The notes: a model not told the origin generated them from the sequence alone. A stretch of 32,849 nucleotides of DNA from an uncultured Alphaproteobacteria bacterium (GCA_902541215.1 CACBPV010000013.1:1-32849), one strand, 5' to 3'. Shown: positions 1 through 9,338, counted from the first letter of the stretch. A program made the numbers and translations.

Positions 1-30
1 AAAAAGATTAGTGCGTAAAATGATAAGCAT
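1..30 (-). CDS. Start of a gene, probably mltG (endolytic transglycosylase), cut by window edge
   Basis: Only ten codons are visible, reading MLIILRTNLF from an ATG whose complement lies at 28-30 and running off the window. The start sits 24 bp after the fabF stop on the same strand. A hydrophobic N-terminus suits the single membrane anchor of MltG, and mltG commonly follows fabF in proteobacteria. The identification rests on gene order alone. There is no clear Shine-Dalgarno, so the frame itself is uncertain. Confidence 0.3.
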   Translation of the reverse strand, partial: MLIILRTNLF

Positions 31-54
31 AAAATTAAAAAAATTACACAGATA

Positions 55-1302
55 CTAAAAACTTTTGAATAATAATGCAGTATTTGTCCCTCCAAATCCA
101 AATGAGTTACTCAAAGCATATGAAATTTTTTTTTCTAGAGGAGTTTTTGGAATTAAATTTATATTAGTCGTCTCAATTGGATTATCTAAATTAAGTGTGG
201 CCGGTAAAATATTATGATTAATTGACATAATCGAAAAAATTGATTCAACACTACCTGCAGCTCCAAGAAGATGACCTATTGAAGATTTAGTAGAGCTTAC
301 GTTAATATTGTGCTTAAACAATTTAGAAATTGCATTTAATTCTATTTCATCACCTTTAATTGTGGATGTACCGTGTGCATTTATGTAGTCAATATTATCA
401 GGTGAAACATTTGACATTTTAAGGGCGGATTTCATTGCTCTAAATCCACCATCACCATCTTCCGATGGAGCAGTTATATGATGAGCATCTCCAGACATTC
501 CATAACCCACCAATTCTGCATAAATGTTAGCTCCTCTTTTTTTTGCATATTCCATTTCTTCAAGAACAACAATTCCTGACCCCTCACCCATTACAAAACC
601 ATCTCTATGTTGATCCCATGGTCTGGAGGCCATATTTGGCTTATCATTATAAGATGTACTTAAACTTCTAGCTGCACAAAAACCTGCTATTCCTAATTTG
701 CAAACAGCGGCTTCTGAGCCACCAGCAATCATTACATCAGCTGCTCCTCTCTTAATCATTTCTCCTGAATCGCCAATAGAATGAGCACCTGTTGCGCACG
801 CTGTTACAACAGAATGATTTGGTCCTTTAAATCCATATTTTATAGAAATTTGTCCAGAAAGAAGATTAACTAACGATGACGGAATAAAAAAAGGTGAAAG
901 TTTTTTTGATTCTTTATTAATTGTAAGTGAGCCTTCATAAATTGTTTCCAAACCACCAATTCCAGATCCAACAGAAACACCTACATTTAACCTTTCTTCT
1001 TCTGTTAAGTTGTTTAAACCTGCATCTTCAATTGCCATGCTAGCAGCTACTAGACCATACTGTATAAATCTATCATTTCTCTTTATATCTCTTGCTTCAA
1101 TCAAATTTGATTTATTAAAATAATTATCATCTTCAGGATTGTTGTTAATGTATCCAGCAATTTTTGCTGGTAAATCATCAACATCAAAATGATCTATTTT
1201 TTTGATACCAGACTTAGCATCAATAAGATTATTCCATGAAGTTTCTTTATTGTTACCTAGCGAAGTAAGCAAACCCATTCCCGTAACAACAACTCTTCTC
1301 AT
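55..1302 (-). CDS. fabF: 3-oxoacyl-[acyl-carrier-protein] synthase II (FabF)
   Basis: Condensing enzyme of type II fatty-acid synthesis: it extends acyl-ACP by two carbons with malonyl-ACP in the cytosol. The 415 residues match the family length. The Cys-His-His triad is visible as C169 in VTACATGAH, H310 in NAHGTST and H344 in SIGHLLGAAG, with the C-terminal FGFGGTN glycine-rich motif also intact. The start MRRVVVTGMG is the usual FabF N-terminus. It is the last full gene of the fabD-fabG-acpP-fabF run and begins 17 bp after acpP, so it is probably co-transcribed with acpP. FabF rather than FabB is chosen from the length and the acpP linkage. Confidence 0.97.
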   Translation of the reverse strand: MRRVVVTGMGLLTSLGNNKETSWNNLIDAKSGIKKIDHFDVDDLPAKIAGYINNNPEDDNYFNKSNLIEARDIKRNDRFIQYGLVAASMAIEDAGLNNLTEEERLNVGVSVGSGIGGLETIYEGSLTINKESKKLSPFFIPSSLVNLLSGQISIKYGFKGPNHSVVTACATGAHSIGDSGEMIKRGAADVMIAGGSEAAVCKLGIAGFCAARSLSTSYNDKPNMASRPWDQHRDGFVMGEGSGIVVLEEMEYAKKRGANIYAELVGYGMSGDAHHITAPSEDGDGGFRAMKSALKMSNVSPDNIDYINAHGTSTIKGDEIELNAISKLFKHNINVSSTKSSIGHLLGAAGSVESIFSIMSINHNILPATLNLDNPIETTNINLIPKTPLEKKISYALSNSFGFGGTNTALLFKSF

Positions 1303-1319
1303 AAAAATGTATTAAATTT

Positions 1320-1553
1320 TTATTTTTTACTTTGTATGTAATCTATTGCATTTTGAACTGTCTGAATAGTTTCTGCAGCATCATCAGGTATTTCTATTCC
1401 AAACTTTTCTTCAAAAGCCATAACTAACTCAACAGTATCTAAGCTATCTGCACCTAAATCATCTATAAATTTTGCCTCAGGTACAACCTTTGATTCATCA
1501 ATTCCTAAATGATCTACGACAATTTTTTTTACCTGATCTTGAATTTCACTCAT
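1320..1553 (-). CDS. acpP: Acyl carrier protein
   Basis: A 77-residue acidic four-helix carrier that holds growing acyl chains on a 4'-phosphopantetheine arm. The attachment serine is S37 in the DSL motif of [11 protein letters not shown], and the sequence is standard across the full length. It lies between fabG and fabF. Unlike most genes in this window it has a strong Shine-Dalgarno (AAGGAGA, 5 bp before ATG) and a recognisable sigma-70-type promoter in the 56-bp gap after fabG. That suggests expression above the rest of the operon, as expected for one of the most abundant cell proteins. Confidence 0.97.
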   Translation of the reverse strand: MSEIQDQVKKIVVDHLGIDESKVVPEAKFIDDLGADSLDTVELVMAFEEKFGIEIPDDAAETIQTVQNAIDYIQSKK

Positions 1554-1558
1554 ATTTT

Positions 1559-1565
1559 TCTCCTT
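1559..1565 (-). promoter_or_regulatory. Strong Shine-Dalgarno of acpP
   Basis: The minus strand reads AAGGAGA five bases before the acpP ATG. Most starts in this window lack a clear Shine-Dalgarno, so this one is likely to mark high translation. Confidence 0.75.
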
Positions 1566-1577
1566 ATTAATTTCTTT

Positions 1578-1605
1578 TTTAAATTATTTTTTGAACGTAT
1601 GTCAA
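1578..1605 (-). promoter_or_regulatory. Probable promoter of acpP inside the fab operon
   Basis: On the minus strand a perfect -35 TTGACA (1600-1605) lies 16 bp before a TTTAAA -10 (1578-1583, four of six matches to TATAAT). Initiation would fall near 1571, giving a leader of under 20 nt that contains the Shine-Dalgarno. The element fills the gap between the fabG stop and the acpP start. The -10 is weak evidence in AT-rich DNA; the TTGACA is the stronger part. Confidence 0.5.
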
Positions 1606-1609
1606 CCTA

Positions 1610-2341
1610 TTAAACCATTAACATTCCACCATTAACATGAAAATTCTGCCCTGTAATATATGAAGAATCATCTGTTGATAAAAAAAATACTAAATTTGCA
1701 ACATCTTTAGGATTTCCAAATCTCATCATTGGGATTCTTGAAAGATAATTGTTTTTTTGATCATCATTTAGACTCTCAGTCATTGATGTGGAAATAAATC
1801 CAGGGGAAACTAAATTTACATTAATATTTCTTCTAGCAACTTCTAGAGCGATTGATTTATAAAGTCCACTAAGACCAGATTTAGATGCTACATAATTGGT
1901 TTGACCTGGATTTCCTGTAGTGCCAACTATAGATGAAATTCCAACAATTTTTCCATACCTATTTGATAACATATTAGGTAACAAAGTTTTAATAATTTGA
2001 TAATTAGAACTTAAATTAGTTTGAATTACTTTTGACCATTGTTCATAATTCATTCTCATAATTAAACTATCATCTGTTATTCCAGCATTATTTGCAATTA
2101 CAGATATGTCTTTATGGTCTTTTGATATCTGATCTAAACATTTTTGAAGATTATCTATGTTTGATAAATCTACGTTAAAAAAATAATGATTATCTCCATA
2201 TTTTTTTTTTAAATTTTCTAATTTATTTGAAGAAGATGAAGTTAATAAAAGAGTAAAATTATTATCTAAAAATTTATCACAAATAGAGGATCCTATTCCT
2301 CCGGATGCTCCTGTTATAAAAACTTTTTTATTTTTATCCAT
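1610..2341 (-). CDS. fabG: 3-oxoacyl-[acyl-carrier-protein] reductase (FabG)
   Basis: NADPH-dependent reductase of the short-chain dehydrogenase family that reduces 3-oxoacyl-ACP in fatty-acid elongation. The 243 residues match the family. The Rossmann motif TGASGGIG is at residues 10-17, NNAG near 84-87, and the catalytic Ser-Tyr-Lys are S137, Y150 and K154 (YVASK). The C-terminus ITGQNFHVNGGM is typical. It starts 1 bp after the fabD stop, which implies coupled translation. Position between fabD and acpP supports FabG over the many other reductases of this superfamily. Confidence 0.95.
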   Translation of the reverse strand: MDKNKKVFITGASGGIGSSICDKFLDNNFTLLLTSSSSNKLENLKKKYGDNHYFFNVDLSNIDNLQKCLDQISKDHKDISVIANNAGITDDSLIMRMNYEQWSKVIQTNLSSNYQIIKTLLPNMLSNRYGKIVGISSIVGTTGNPGQTNYVASKSGLSGLYKSIALEVARRNINVNLVSPGFISTSMTESLNDDQKNNYLSRIPMMRFGNPKDVANLVFFLSTDDSSYITGQNFHVNGGMLMV

Positions 2342-2342
2342 T

Positions 2343-3245
2343 TTATTTAAAATCTAAAATATTATCATAAGAAGTAATATCAAAATTACTTGAGATTCTC
2401 CTAATTAATCCACTCAAAACTTTATTTGGACCAATTTCAATTATTTTATTTTCACCAATTTCCTCAAGTTTTTTTATGCTTTTAGTCCAATTAACTCTAT
2501 TGGCCATTTGATACTGAAGATTTTTTTTTATTGATAAATTATCAATATAAACTTCCGCATCATAGTTAGATATAATTTTAATTTTATTTTCAATAAAATT
2601 TAATTTATCTATTTCCTTACTAAGTTCGTTCTGAGCTTGAAACATAAATTTACTATGAAATGCAGCAGACACATTTAATAAAACAAATTTTTTAATTTTA
2701 TTATCTAAAAATATTTCTTTACTTTTATTAATATTTTCAAGTTTTCCAGAAATAACTATTTGTATGTTTGAATTATCATTTGCTATTTCTAAGTCTAAAT
2801 TATTAATATCTATAATTTCTTGAACAGTTTTTACATCATTACCAATGAGTGCAGCCATTCCAGTTTCATTTGGTAATACCGCATTGTTCATTAACTCACC
2901 CCTTTTTTTTAATATTATACTGCATTCTTTTAAAGTTATCTTATTACTACATGCTAGAGCCGTATATTCACCAAGTGAATGACCCATCATGATATTTATA
3001 TCTTCAAGTCCTTTTTCAGCTTCTAAAATTTTAAAAATTGTGAACGAAGCTGAAAAGATACAAATTTGGGTAAATTGCGTAAGATTTAATTTTTTATTAT
3101 CATTAAAAATTATATTTCTAATATTTAATTTAGTATAATCCTCAATTTCTTCAAAAATCAACCCAGCCAATCTAAAATTTTCATGAAAATCCTTTACCAT
3201 ACCTAAAGATTGGCTACCTTGGCCAGGAAAAACAAATGATGTCAT
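2343..3245 (-). CDS. fabD: Malonyl-CoA:ACP transacylase (FabD)
   Basis: Transfers malonyl from CoA to acyl carrier protein, supplying the extender unit used by FabF. The 300 residues are near the usual 310. The N-terminal FPGQGSQ motif is at residues 6-12, the nucleophile is S90 in GHSLGE and the catalytic histidine is H197 in SAAFHSKFM. It is the first gene of the fab operon and diverges from rpsF across 85 bp. No fabH or plsX lies upstream, so the cluster is the short fabD-G-acpP-F form. Confidence 0.96.
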   Translation of the reverse strand: MTSFVFPGQGSQSLGMVKDFHENFRLAGLIFEEIEDYTKLNIRNIIFNDNKKLNLTQFTQICIFSASFTIFKILEAEKGLEDINIMMGHSLGEYTALACSNKITLKECSIILKKRGELMNNAVLPNETGMAALIGNDVKTVQEIIDINNLDLEIANDNSNIQIVISGKLENINKSKEIFLDNKIKKFVLLNVSAAFHSKFMFQAQNELSKEIDKLNFIENKIKIISNYDAEVYIDNLSIKKNLQYQMANRVNWTKSIKKLEEIGENKIIEIGPNKVLSGLIRRISSNFDITSYDNILDFK

Positions 3246-3251
3246 TAAAAC

Positions 3252-3279
3252 TTGATTTATTTTAAAAATTTAATATATG
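3252..3279 (+). promoter_or_regulatory. Possible promoter of the rpsF operon
   Basis: TTGATT (3252-3257) and TATATG (3274-3279) are 16 bp apart in the 85-bp gap between divergent fabD and rpsF. The same -10 form and spacing recur before the efflux adaptor gene at 20079. The matches are moderate and the DNA is AT-rich, so this is tentative. Confidence 0.3.
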
Positions 3280-3330
3280 CAAGTTCAACTTCTCTTATAT
3301 CCAATAATGTAAGATTAACCATGGAGTAAA

Positions 3331-3657
3331 ATGAATAAATTTGAAGTAGTTTTATTATTAAATCCTGAACTTTCCTCAAATATATTAGATAAAGAAATCG
3401 AACATTTTAAGTCAAAAATAAACTCTCAATCTGGTAAAGTTATAAATGAGGAAAATTGGGGACTTAGAGATCTGAGCTACAGTATCAATAAATTTAAAAA
3501 AGCTTTTTACAGATTTCTTCAAATTGAAGCTCCTGGACCATTGGTGAAGAATATTAGCAAAGAGTTAAATCAATCAGAAAATTTAATTAGATATATTTTT
3601 ATTAAAGTAAAAAATCATCAAGAATTGCCAACAAAGTTAAACTATGAAACGAAATAA
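3331..3657 (+). CDS. rpsF: Small ribosomal subunit protein S6
   Basis: Primary binding partner of S18 on the 30S platform. The 108 residues have the S6 ferredoxin-like fold sequence: [15 protein letters not shown] at the start, then a central [18 protein letters not shown] segment. A GGAG lies four bases before the ATG. The end overlaps rpsR by 14 bp, so S6 and S18, which bind as a heterodimer, are translationally coupled. It heads the plus-strand run rpsF-rpsR-rplI-dnaB-alr. The leader shows no obvious CCG-containing stem like the S6:S18 autoregulatory motif of other bacteria. Confidence 0.96.
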   Translation: MNKFEVVLLLNPELSSNILDKEIEHFKSKINSQSGKVINEENWGLRDLSYSINKFKKAFYRFLQIEAPGPLVKNISKELNQSENLIRYIFIKVKNHQELPTKLNYETK

Positions 3658-3916
3658 ATTTAAAACAAAAAAGGAAGATAAAAATAACTCTCCTTTTGAA
3701 CTTAGAAAGAAATTTTGTCCATTTAGTCAACCAGGATCCCCAAATATTGACTATAAAGATACTAGACTATTATCTAGATATATTACAGAAAAGGGTAAAA
3801 TTGTTCCAAGTAGAATAACTGGTGTTTCTAGAAAAAAACAAAAGGAATTAGCAAGAGCAATTAAAAGAGCTCGTTTTTTATCACTTATGTCCTATACTAA
3901 TAAGCAATCAATATAA
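3644..3916 (+). CDS. rpsR: Small ribosomal subunit protein S18
   Basis: A 30S platform protein that pairs with S6. The 90 residues are strongly basic and contain the signature segment for S18, [20 protein letters not shown] followed by [24 protein letters not shown] single cysteine (CPFS) is in the N-terminal part. The gene overlaps rpsF by 14 bp and its stop overlaps the rplI start as TAATG. Confidence 0.97.
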   Translation: MKRNKFKTKKEDKNNSPFELRKKFCPFSQPGSPNIDYKDTRLLSRYITEKGKIVPSRITGVSRKKQKELARAIKRARFLSLMSYTNKQSI

Positions 3917-4359
3917 TGAAAGTAATTCTTACAACAACTATTAAAAAATTAGGTAAGATGGGTGATAGAGTTACAGTAAAACCTGGTTATGCTAGGAATT
4001 TTCTATTTCCAAACAAAATGGCCTTAAGAGAAAATAAAAAAAACTTAGAATATTATGAAAAAATTAAAGGTGAAATAGTACAAAAAGAAGATATTAAACT
4101 CAATAATGCTAAAAAATTAATACAAGATATTAAAAAGTTAAACATAACATTTAACAAAGAAGCTGATGAAAAGGATCAGTTATATGGCTCAATTTCGAAA
4201 AAAGAAATCATAGATTATCTTCAAAATAATAACTTAAAAGTTAAGTCAGACGATATCATAATTAAAAATCAAATTAAATCTATTGGAGAACATCTTATTC
4301 AAATTACTCCATACGAAGGAATAATTGAAGAATATACAATAATTGTAAATAAAAACTAA
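3916..4359 (+). CDS. rplI: Large ribosomal subunit protein L9
   Basis: Binds 23S rRNA near the L1 stalk and projects outward through a long helix. The 147 residues match the family. The N-terminal rRNA-binding domain has VILTTTIKKLGKMGDRVTVK and the GYARNFLFPNKMA signature, followed by the long lysine-rich connecting helix and a C-terminal domain. The start overlaps the rpsR stop by one base. An 83-bp AT-rich gap separates it from dnaB, with no hairpin I can recognise as a terminator, so read-through into dnaB is likely. Confidence 0.96.
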   Translation: MKVILTTTIKKLGKMGDRVTVKPGYARNFLFPNKMALRENKKNLEYYEKIKGEIVQKEDIKLNNAKKLIQDIKKLNITFNKEADEKDQLYGSISKKEIIDYLQNNNLKVKSDDIIIKNQIKSIGEHLIQITPYEGIIEEYTIIVNKN

Positions 4360-4442
4360 TTTATTCACGCAATTAGTATTTTATCAACTTAATTTTATTT
4401 CTTGTTGTTGTTGATTTTTTTAAGATAGTTTATTTATTATGA

Positions 4443-5942
4443 ATGTCAGTTGAATTATTAAATTCAAACAAAAATACTGAAAATTTAGAAAATAACTTCT
4501 CAAATACAGATGCAGAATTAGCACTTATTGGCTGCATATTATGGGATAATAAAAATTATGAAAAAGTATCTAATTTTCTTAATGAAAATCACTTTGTAGA
4601 CGAAACAAATAAAATAATTTTTACTACTATTAAAAATTTATTGGATAAAAATATTCTAGTTTCACCAATAACTCTTAAAAATTATCTACCTGAGGATAAT
4701 GATAATTTAAACAAAGTAAATTATCTAAATCAACTTAAAGATAGCACTCCATCTACCCAAAATACCTATAATTATGGTAAAATAATCTATGACTTATATG
4801 TTAAAAGAAATTTAGTTGGTGTTGCACAAAATATAATACAAGAGACATATTCAAATAATGATGAAACAGCAGAAAATCTAATAGAAACAGCTGAGAATGA
4901 TTTATATAACTTATCACAAAGTGGCAATTCAGATAGATCGTTTATAAATTTTGGTAATGCATTGCAGGGTGCAGTTGAGATTATAAGTGAAGCTTATAAA
5001 AGAGAAGGTAAAATTGCTGGTGTACCAACAGGATTTAAAGATTTAGATAATAAACTAGGTGGGTTACATAAATCTGATTTAATAATAATAGCAGGTAGGC
5101 CTTCAATGGGTAAAACTGCCTTAGGTACTAATATAGCTTTTAATTGTGCTATAAAATATCAAGAAGAAAAAGATGAATTTGAAAATAAAAAAATTATCGA
5201 TGGTGGTAAAGTAGCATTTTTTTCTTTAGAAATGTCTTCAGAACAACTAGCAACTAGAATTTTAGCAGAACAAACAAAAATTTCTGGAGACAAAATGCGA
5301 AAAGCAGAACTTAATAAAAATGATTTTAATAAAATTGCAAAAACATCATCTGAACTAGAAAATTTAAACTTAATAATTGATGATAATCCTGTGCTGACTA
5401 TACCTATGCTAAGAGCAAGAGCGAGAAGATTAAAAAGATTATATGACATTAATTTAATAATTATAGATTATTTGCAGTTAATGTCTTCGTCATCAAATAA
5501 AAGAAATGATGGTAGAGTTCAGGAAATATCAGAAATCACGAGAGGATTAAAATCTGTTGCAAAAGAATTAAATATCCCAATAATTGCTTTATCTCAACTT
5601 TCAAGACAGGTTGAGCAAAGAGAAGATAAAAGACCTCAATTGTCAGACTTAAGGGAAAGTGGAACCATTGAACAAGATTCAGATGTAGTTATGTTTATAT
5701 ATAGAGAGAGTTATTATCTAGAAAGATTAGAGCCAATAAGAAAATCTGAAGAAGATGATATGAAATACAATGAAAGAGTATCAAGATGGCAACAATTAAC
5801 CAATGATAATTATAATAAAGCTGAAATTATTATTGCAAAGCAAAGACACGGTCCAATTGGGTCAATAAAAATGCATTTTGATGCAAATTATACAAAATTC
5901 AGTGACTTAACAACGAAAGATTATGATAATATTATTCAGTGA
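4443..5942 (+). CDS. dnaB: Replicative DNA helicase DnaB
   Basis: Hexameric helicase that unwinds DNA ahead of the replication fork. The 499 residues comprise an N-terminal primase-interacting domain (about 20-160), a linker, and a RecA-like motor domain. Walker A is GRPSMGKTA at 218-226, a Walker B-type LIIIDYLQLM follows near 335-345, and the FSLEMS and LSQLSRQVE motifs are present. I see no intein in the motor domain. The ATG at 4443 has no Shine-Dalgarno; an ATG four bases earlier hits a stop after four codons. The stop overlaps the GTG start of alr by four bases. Confidence 0.97.
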   Translation: MSVELLNSNKNTENLENNFSNTDAELALIGCILWDNKNYEKVSNFLNENHFVDETNKIIFTTIKNLLDKNILVSPITLKNYLPEDNDNLNKVNYLNQLKDSTPSTQNTYNYGKIIYDLYVKRNLVGVAQNIIQETYSNNDETAENLIETAENDLYNLSQSGNSDRSFINFGNALQGAVEIISEAYKREGKIAGVPTGFKDLDNKLGGLHKSDLIIIAGRPSMGKTALGTNIAFNCAIKYQEEKDEFENKKIIDGGKVAFFSLEMSSEQLATRILAEQTKISGDKMRKAELNKNDFNKIAKTSSELENLNLIIDDNPVLTIPMLRARARRLKRLYDINLIIIDYLQLMSSSSNKRNDGRVQEISEITRGLKSVAKELNIPIIALSQLSRQVEQREDKRPQLSDLRESGTIEQDSDVVMFIYRESYYLERLEPIRKSEEDDMKYNERVSRWQQLTNDNYNKAEIIIAKQRHGPIGSIKMHFDANYTKFSDLTTKDYDNIIQ

Positions 5943-6994
5943 TTAACGAAAGTGGTATTCTTAATATAAATACAAAAAACTTAATTTATAATTACAATTT
6001 TTTTAAAAAACTTAAGAAGAACCTAATCGTAGCTCCAACAATAAAAGCGAATGCTTACGGGTTAGGAGATAAGAAAATTTATAATCTTTTTTTAAGTCAA
6101 GGTTGTAAACATTTTTTTGTTGCAACATTAAGTGAGGGTTTAAAATTAAAAAATAAAAACAAATTAATAAATATTTATATTTTAAATGGATTACAAGACT
6201 ACAACTTAAAAAGATTTTTTAATTCAAACCTTATTCCAGTTATTAATAGTATAGAAGAATATATTAGAATTAAAAATTCTGGATTAAAATTTGCTATTCA
6301 TGTCGATACAGGAATAAATAGATTGGGAATTCCAATAGAGAAAACAAAAGAAATAGATTTTAAAAATAAAAATATAAAATTAATAATAAGTCACTTATCT
6401 AGTGCAGATGAATATAATAATAATTATAGTTTAAAACAAAAGAAAATTTTTACTAGATTAAAAAATAAATTTAATAATAATAAAATAATTTTTAGTTTAG
6501 CTAATTCTCATGGCGCAGTTTTAAATAAATCATATTTATATGACATGATTAGACCTGGAATAGGTATTTATGGAGGTTTTGAAAATAAGAAATTAGGTAA
6601 AAGAATTAAAAATGTAGTTAATTTAAAAGGGAAAATTATACAAATTAAATATATTAAAAAAAACGAATATGTTGGTTACAATAGAACTTATAAAACAAAA
6701 ACAAAAATAAAAGTCGCCATTGTAGGCCTTGGATATGAAGATGGTATACCTAGATCATTAAGCAATAAATGGTATGTTTATTTTAAAAAAAATAGATTCA
6801 AAATAATTGGTAGAATTTCAATGGATACATTTACAGTAGATATTTCAAATTCTAGTCATGATTTGAATATAGGAATGTATTTGGACATTATAAATGAAAA
6901 GCATAAAATAGATAAATTTGCAAAATTATGCAAAACTATACCTAATGAAATTATGACCTCTATAGGTAAAAGAGTTTATAGAAAATATGAGTAA
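5939..6994 (+). CDS. alr: Alanine racemase
   Basis: PLP enzyme that interconverts L- and D-alanine for peptidoglycan. The 351 residues match the family. The PLP lysine is K36 in PTIKANAYGLG, and the second catalytic base is probably Y247 in VGYNRTY. GRISMDTFTVD is the conserved C-terminal domain motif, and the RPGIGIYG segment is near 205-212. It begins with GTG in a GTGA overlap with the dnaB stop, indicating translational coupling. The dnaB-alr order is common in alphaproteobacteria. The end overlaps the next gene by 8 bp. Confidence 0.94.
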   Translation: MINESGILNINTKNLIYNYNFFKKLKKNLIVAPTIKANAYGLGDKKIYNLFLSQGCKHFFVATLSEGLKLKNKNKLINIYILNGLQDYNLKRFFNSNLIPVINSIEEYIRIKNSGLKFAIHVDTGINRLGIPIEKTKEIDFKNKNIKLIISHLSSADEYNNNYSLKQKKIFTRLKNKFNNNKIIFSLANSHGAVLNKSYLYDMIRPGIGIYGGFENKKLGKRIKNVVNLKGKIIQIKYIKKNEYVGYNRTYKTKTKIKVAIVGLGYEDGIPRSLSNKWYVYFKKNRFKIIGRISMDTFTVDISNSSHDLNIGMYLDIINEKHKIDKFAKLCKTIPNEIMTSIGKRVYRKYE

Positions 6995-9338
6995 AAAATT
7001 ACAAATAATTTTATTAATTTTTCTCCTTGCATCATTAATATTCACTAGTTTTTATATAAGAGATTTTAGAATTGATGCGTCTTCAGATAGTCTGGTATCT
7101 CAAGGCGATGCAGATTTTAAATATTTTTCTTATTATCAAGATTTATTTCCTACAAAAAATAGTCTCGTAATAGCAATAAAAAGTAATGGCAAAATAGATA
7201 AGTTATTATTAACTGAAATAGAAAAGATAAGCAAAAAATTATCGGCATTACCAGAAGTGTATTCTGTTTTTAATATTAATAAAGCCCCTATTCTTCTTTT
7301 AAATAAAACTAATCTTTTAGATTTAGCAAATGATAATTATGAAACTATAATAGATACCAATTTAGCAATTAAAGATGTTTTAAATGAGTTTGCAAAAAGT
7401 CCTATCTATAGTGATCAAATTATTAATGAGAATAAAAATATAACCTCTATTGTAATTTTCCTTAATGAGAACAATAAAGCACTTGATCTTAAAGAAAACA
7501 AAAATTTATACTTATCTCAAGGAGAATATTACAGCATAAAAACAGAAATAGACAATGAAAGAAATGAATTAATTGAAAAAATAAGAAATATTATTACTAA
7601 TAGCAATAAAGATTTTACATACTATTTGGGTGGTGTAGAAATGATATCAAGCGATGTTATTTCTTATGTAAAAAATGATATTTTAACGTTCAGTTTAATT
7701 GTACTTTTAATTATAATTTTAATTCTTTTCATAATTTTTAGAAGAGTCAAATGGGTATTTGCCATTTTATTTACGTCAATTAGTGCAGTTTATTTGTCAA
7801 TAGGTTTAGCTGGTTTTATTAATTTTGAAATTACAGCAATTTCAGCAAACTTCTTATCCTTAATGTTTGTTTTATCTATTTCTATGAATGTTCATATAAT
7901 GAATAATTATTTACAAAGAGATATAAAAATTATTGAAAATTTTAAAATGATGTTTTGGCCGTGTTTTTATACCTTTCTAACTACAATTGTTGCTTTTGTA
8001 TCATTAATAATTTCAGATATTAAACCCGTAATTGATTTTGGAATTATAATGATAATTGCATTATTAATAGTTTTAATTTCATCATTTGTAATCTTACCTC
8101 TAATTATTTCTTTCTTTTCAAAGGAGGAAAAAAGCTATTCTCTATATCTGAGTTTTTTAAAATCTTTTTATCCTTTTGCATATAAGAATAGTAAATATAT
8201 TCTTGGATTAAACATTCTAATATTTTTGATATCTCTATATGGAATTAACAATCTGAATGTTGAAAACTCATTTATAAAATACTTTAAAAAAAATACAGAA
8301 ATTTATAAAGGAATGTATCTTATAGATAATGAATTAGGCGGAACTACACCATTAGACGTTATTCTTAAATTCAAAAATGATGATCAAATAATTGATACAA
8401 CAATCAAAGCTGAAGAAGATGATGATTTAATAATTGATGATGATTTTTTCTCAGATAATCTGTTTGAAGAAGAAAATAATATTTGGTTCACAAATGAAAA
8501 AATTGAAACCATCAAATTAGTTCATCAATATTTAGAAAGTAGAATAGAAATTGGGAAAGTTACTTCAATTTATTCACTAATAGATACTGCAAATCAAATA
8601 AACAAAGCTAATTTATCAATGTTTGAATTATCAGTATTATATAATGAAATACCTATTGATTATAAAACTGATTTAATTGATCCTTATCTAAATGTTGAAA
8701 AAAACATGATAAAAATTTCTACAAGAGTTAAAGATTCGAATGATATTAAAAGAAATGATCTTATTAATGACATCAATTCTTTTTTATTGAATGAATTTGA
8801 TAACTTGGAAGAATTTAAAGTTAACGGTCTATTAGTATTATATAATAACATGTTAAAATCTTTATTTAGCTCACAAATAAAATCCTTAGGTTTTGTAATT
8901 TTAGCTATTTTTATAATGTTTGTAATATTATTTAGATCTTTAAAATTAAGTATAATTGGAATAATTCCGAATATTTTTGCTTCAACTTTTATTCTAGGTT
9001 TAATTGGATTGCTTAAAATACCACTTGATATAATGACAATTACAATTGCAGCAATATCAATTGGTATAGCCGTTGATAATACAATACATTATATTTATCG
9101 ATATAAAGAAAATCTGAAATTAGGGGGAAATCATAGTGAAATGATTGAAAAAACACATTTAACAGTAGGTAATGCGGTTTTAATCACATCTATTGCAATC
9201 ACTGCAGGCTTTCTTACTCTTTGTCTATCAAACTTTGTTCCTACAGTTTATTTTGGCCTATTTACTAGTTTAGCAATGATATTTGCTATGATAGGAGTGC
9301 TAATTACTTTACCATCAATATTGAAATATCAAAAATGA
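6987..9338 (+). CDS. MMPL/RND-superfamily exporter (COG1033-like), substrate unknown
   Basis: A 783-residue inner-membrane protein with the two-fold RND architecture: TM1 at about 5-23, a large periplasmic loop, a TM block near 232-378, a second TM1 near 403-420, another loop, and a TM block near 632-780. The second half carries GIAVDNTIH (D697, H701), the MMPL proton-relay motif. The equivalent place in the first half (SISMNVHIMNN, 297-307) has no aspartate, so the halves differ. A very acidic segment at 475-497, rich in Asp and Glu, lies in the second loop. Relatives export lipids such as hopanoids, but nothing here shows the cargo. It overlaps alr by 8 bp and cvpA-like by 4. Confidence 0.8.
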   Translation: MSKKLQIILLIFLLASLIFTSFYIRDFRIDASSDSLVSQGDADFKYFSYYQDLFPTKNSLVIAIKSNGKIDKLLLTEIEKISKKLSALPEVYSVFNINKAPILLLNKTNLLDLANDNYETIIDTNLAIKDVLNEFAKSPIYSDQIINENKNITSIVIFLNENNKALDLKENKNLYLSQGEYYSIKTEIDNERNELIEKIRNIITNSNKDFTYYLGGVEMISSDVISYVKNDILTFSLIVLLIIILILFIIFRRVKWVFAILFTSISAVYLSIGLAGFINFEITAISANFLSLMFVLSISMNVHIMNNYLQRDIKIIENFKMMFWPCFYTFLTTIVAFVSLIISDIKPVIDFGIIMIIALLIVLISSFVILPLIISFFSKEEKSYSLYLSFLKSFYPFAYKNSKYILGLNILIFLISLYGINNLNVENSFIKYFKKNTEIYKGMYLIDNELGGTTPLDVILKFKNDDQIIDTTIKAEEDDDLIIDDDFFSDNLFEEENNIWFTNEKIETIKLVHQYLESRIEIGKVTSIYSLIDTANQINKANLSMFELSVLYNEIPIDYKTDLIDPYLNVEKNMIKISTRVKDSNDIKRNDLINDINSFLLNEFDNLEEFKVNGLLVLYNNMLKSLFSSQIKSLGFVILAIFIMFVILFRSLKLSIIGIIPNIFASTFILGLIGLLKIPLDIMTITIAAISIGIAVDNTIHYIYRYKENLKLGGNHSEMIEKTHLTVGNAVLITSIAITAGFLTLCLSNFVPTVYFGLFTSLAMIFAMIGVLITLPSILKYQK

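Noticed and set aside
3246..3330. S6:S18 autoregulatory leader structure before rpsF
   Set aside because: No conserved CCG-containing stem is visible in the leader.
5159..5449. 96-residue minus-strand open frame inside dnaB
   Set aside because: It lies wholly within dnaB, antisense to the conserved motor domain; its hydrophobic, serine-rich translation is an opposite-strand shadow.
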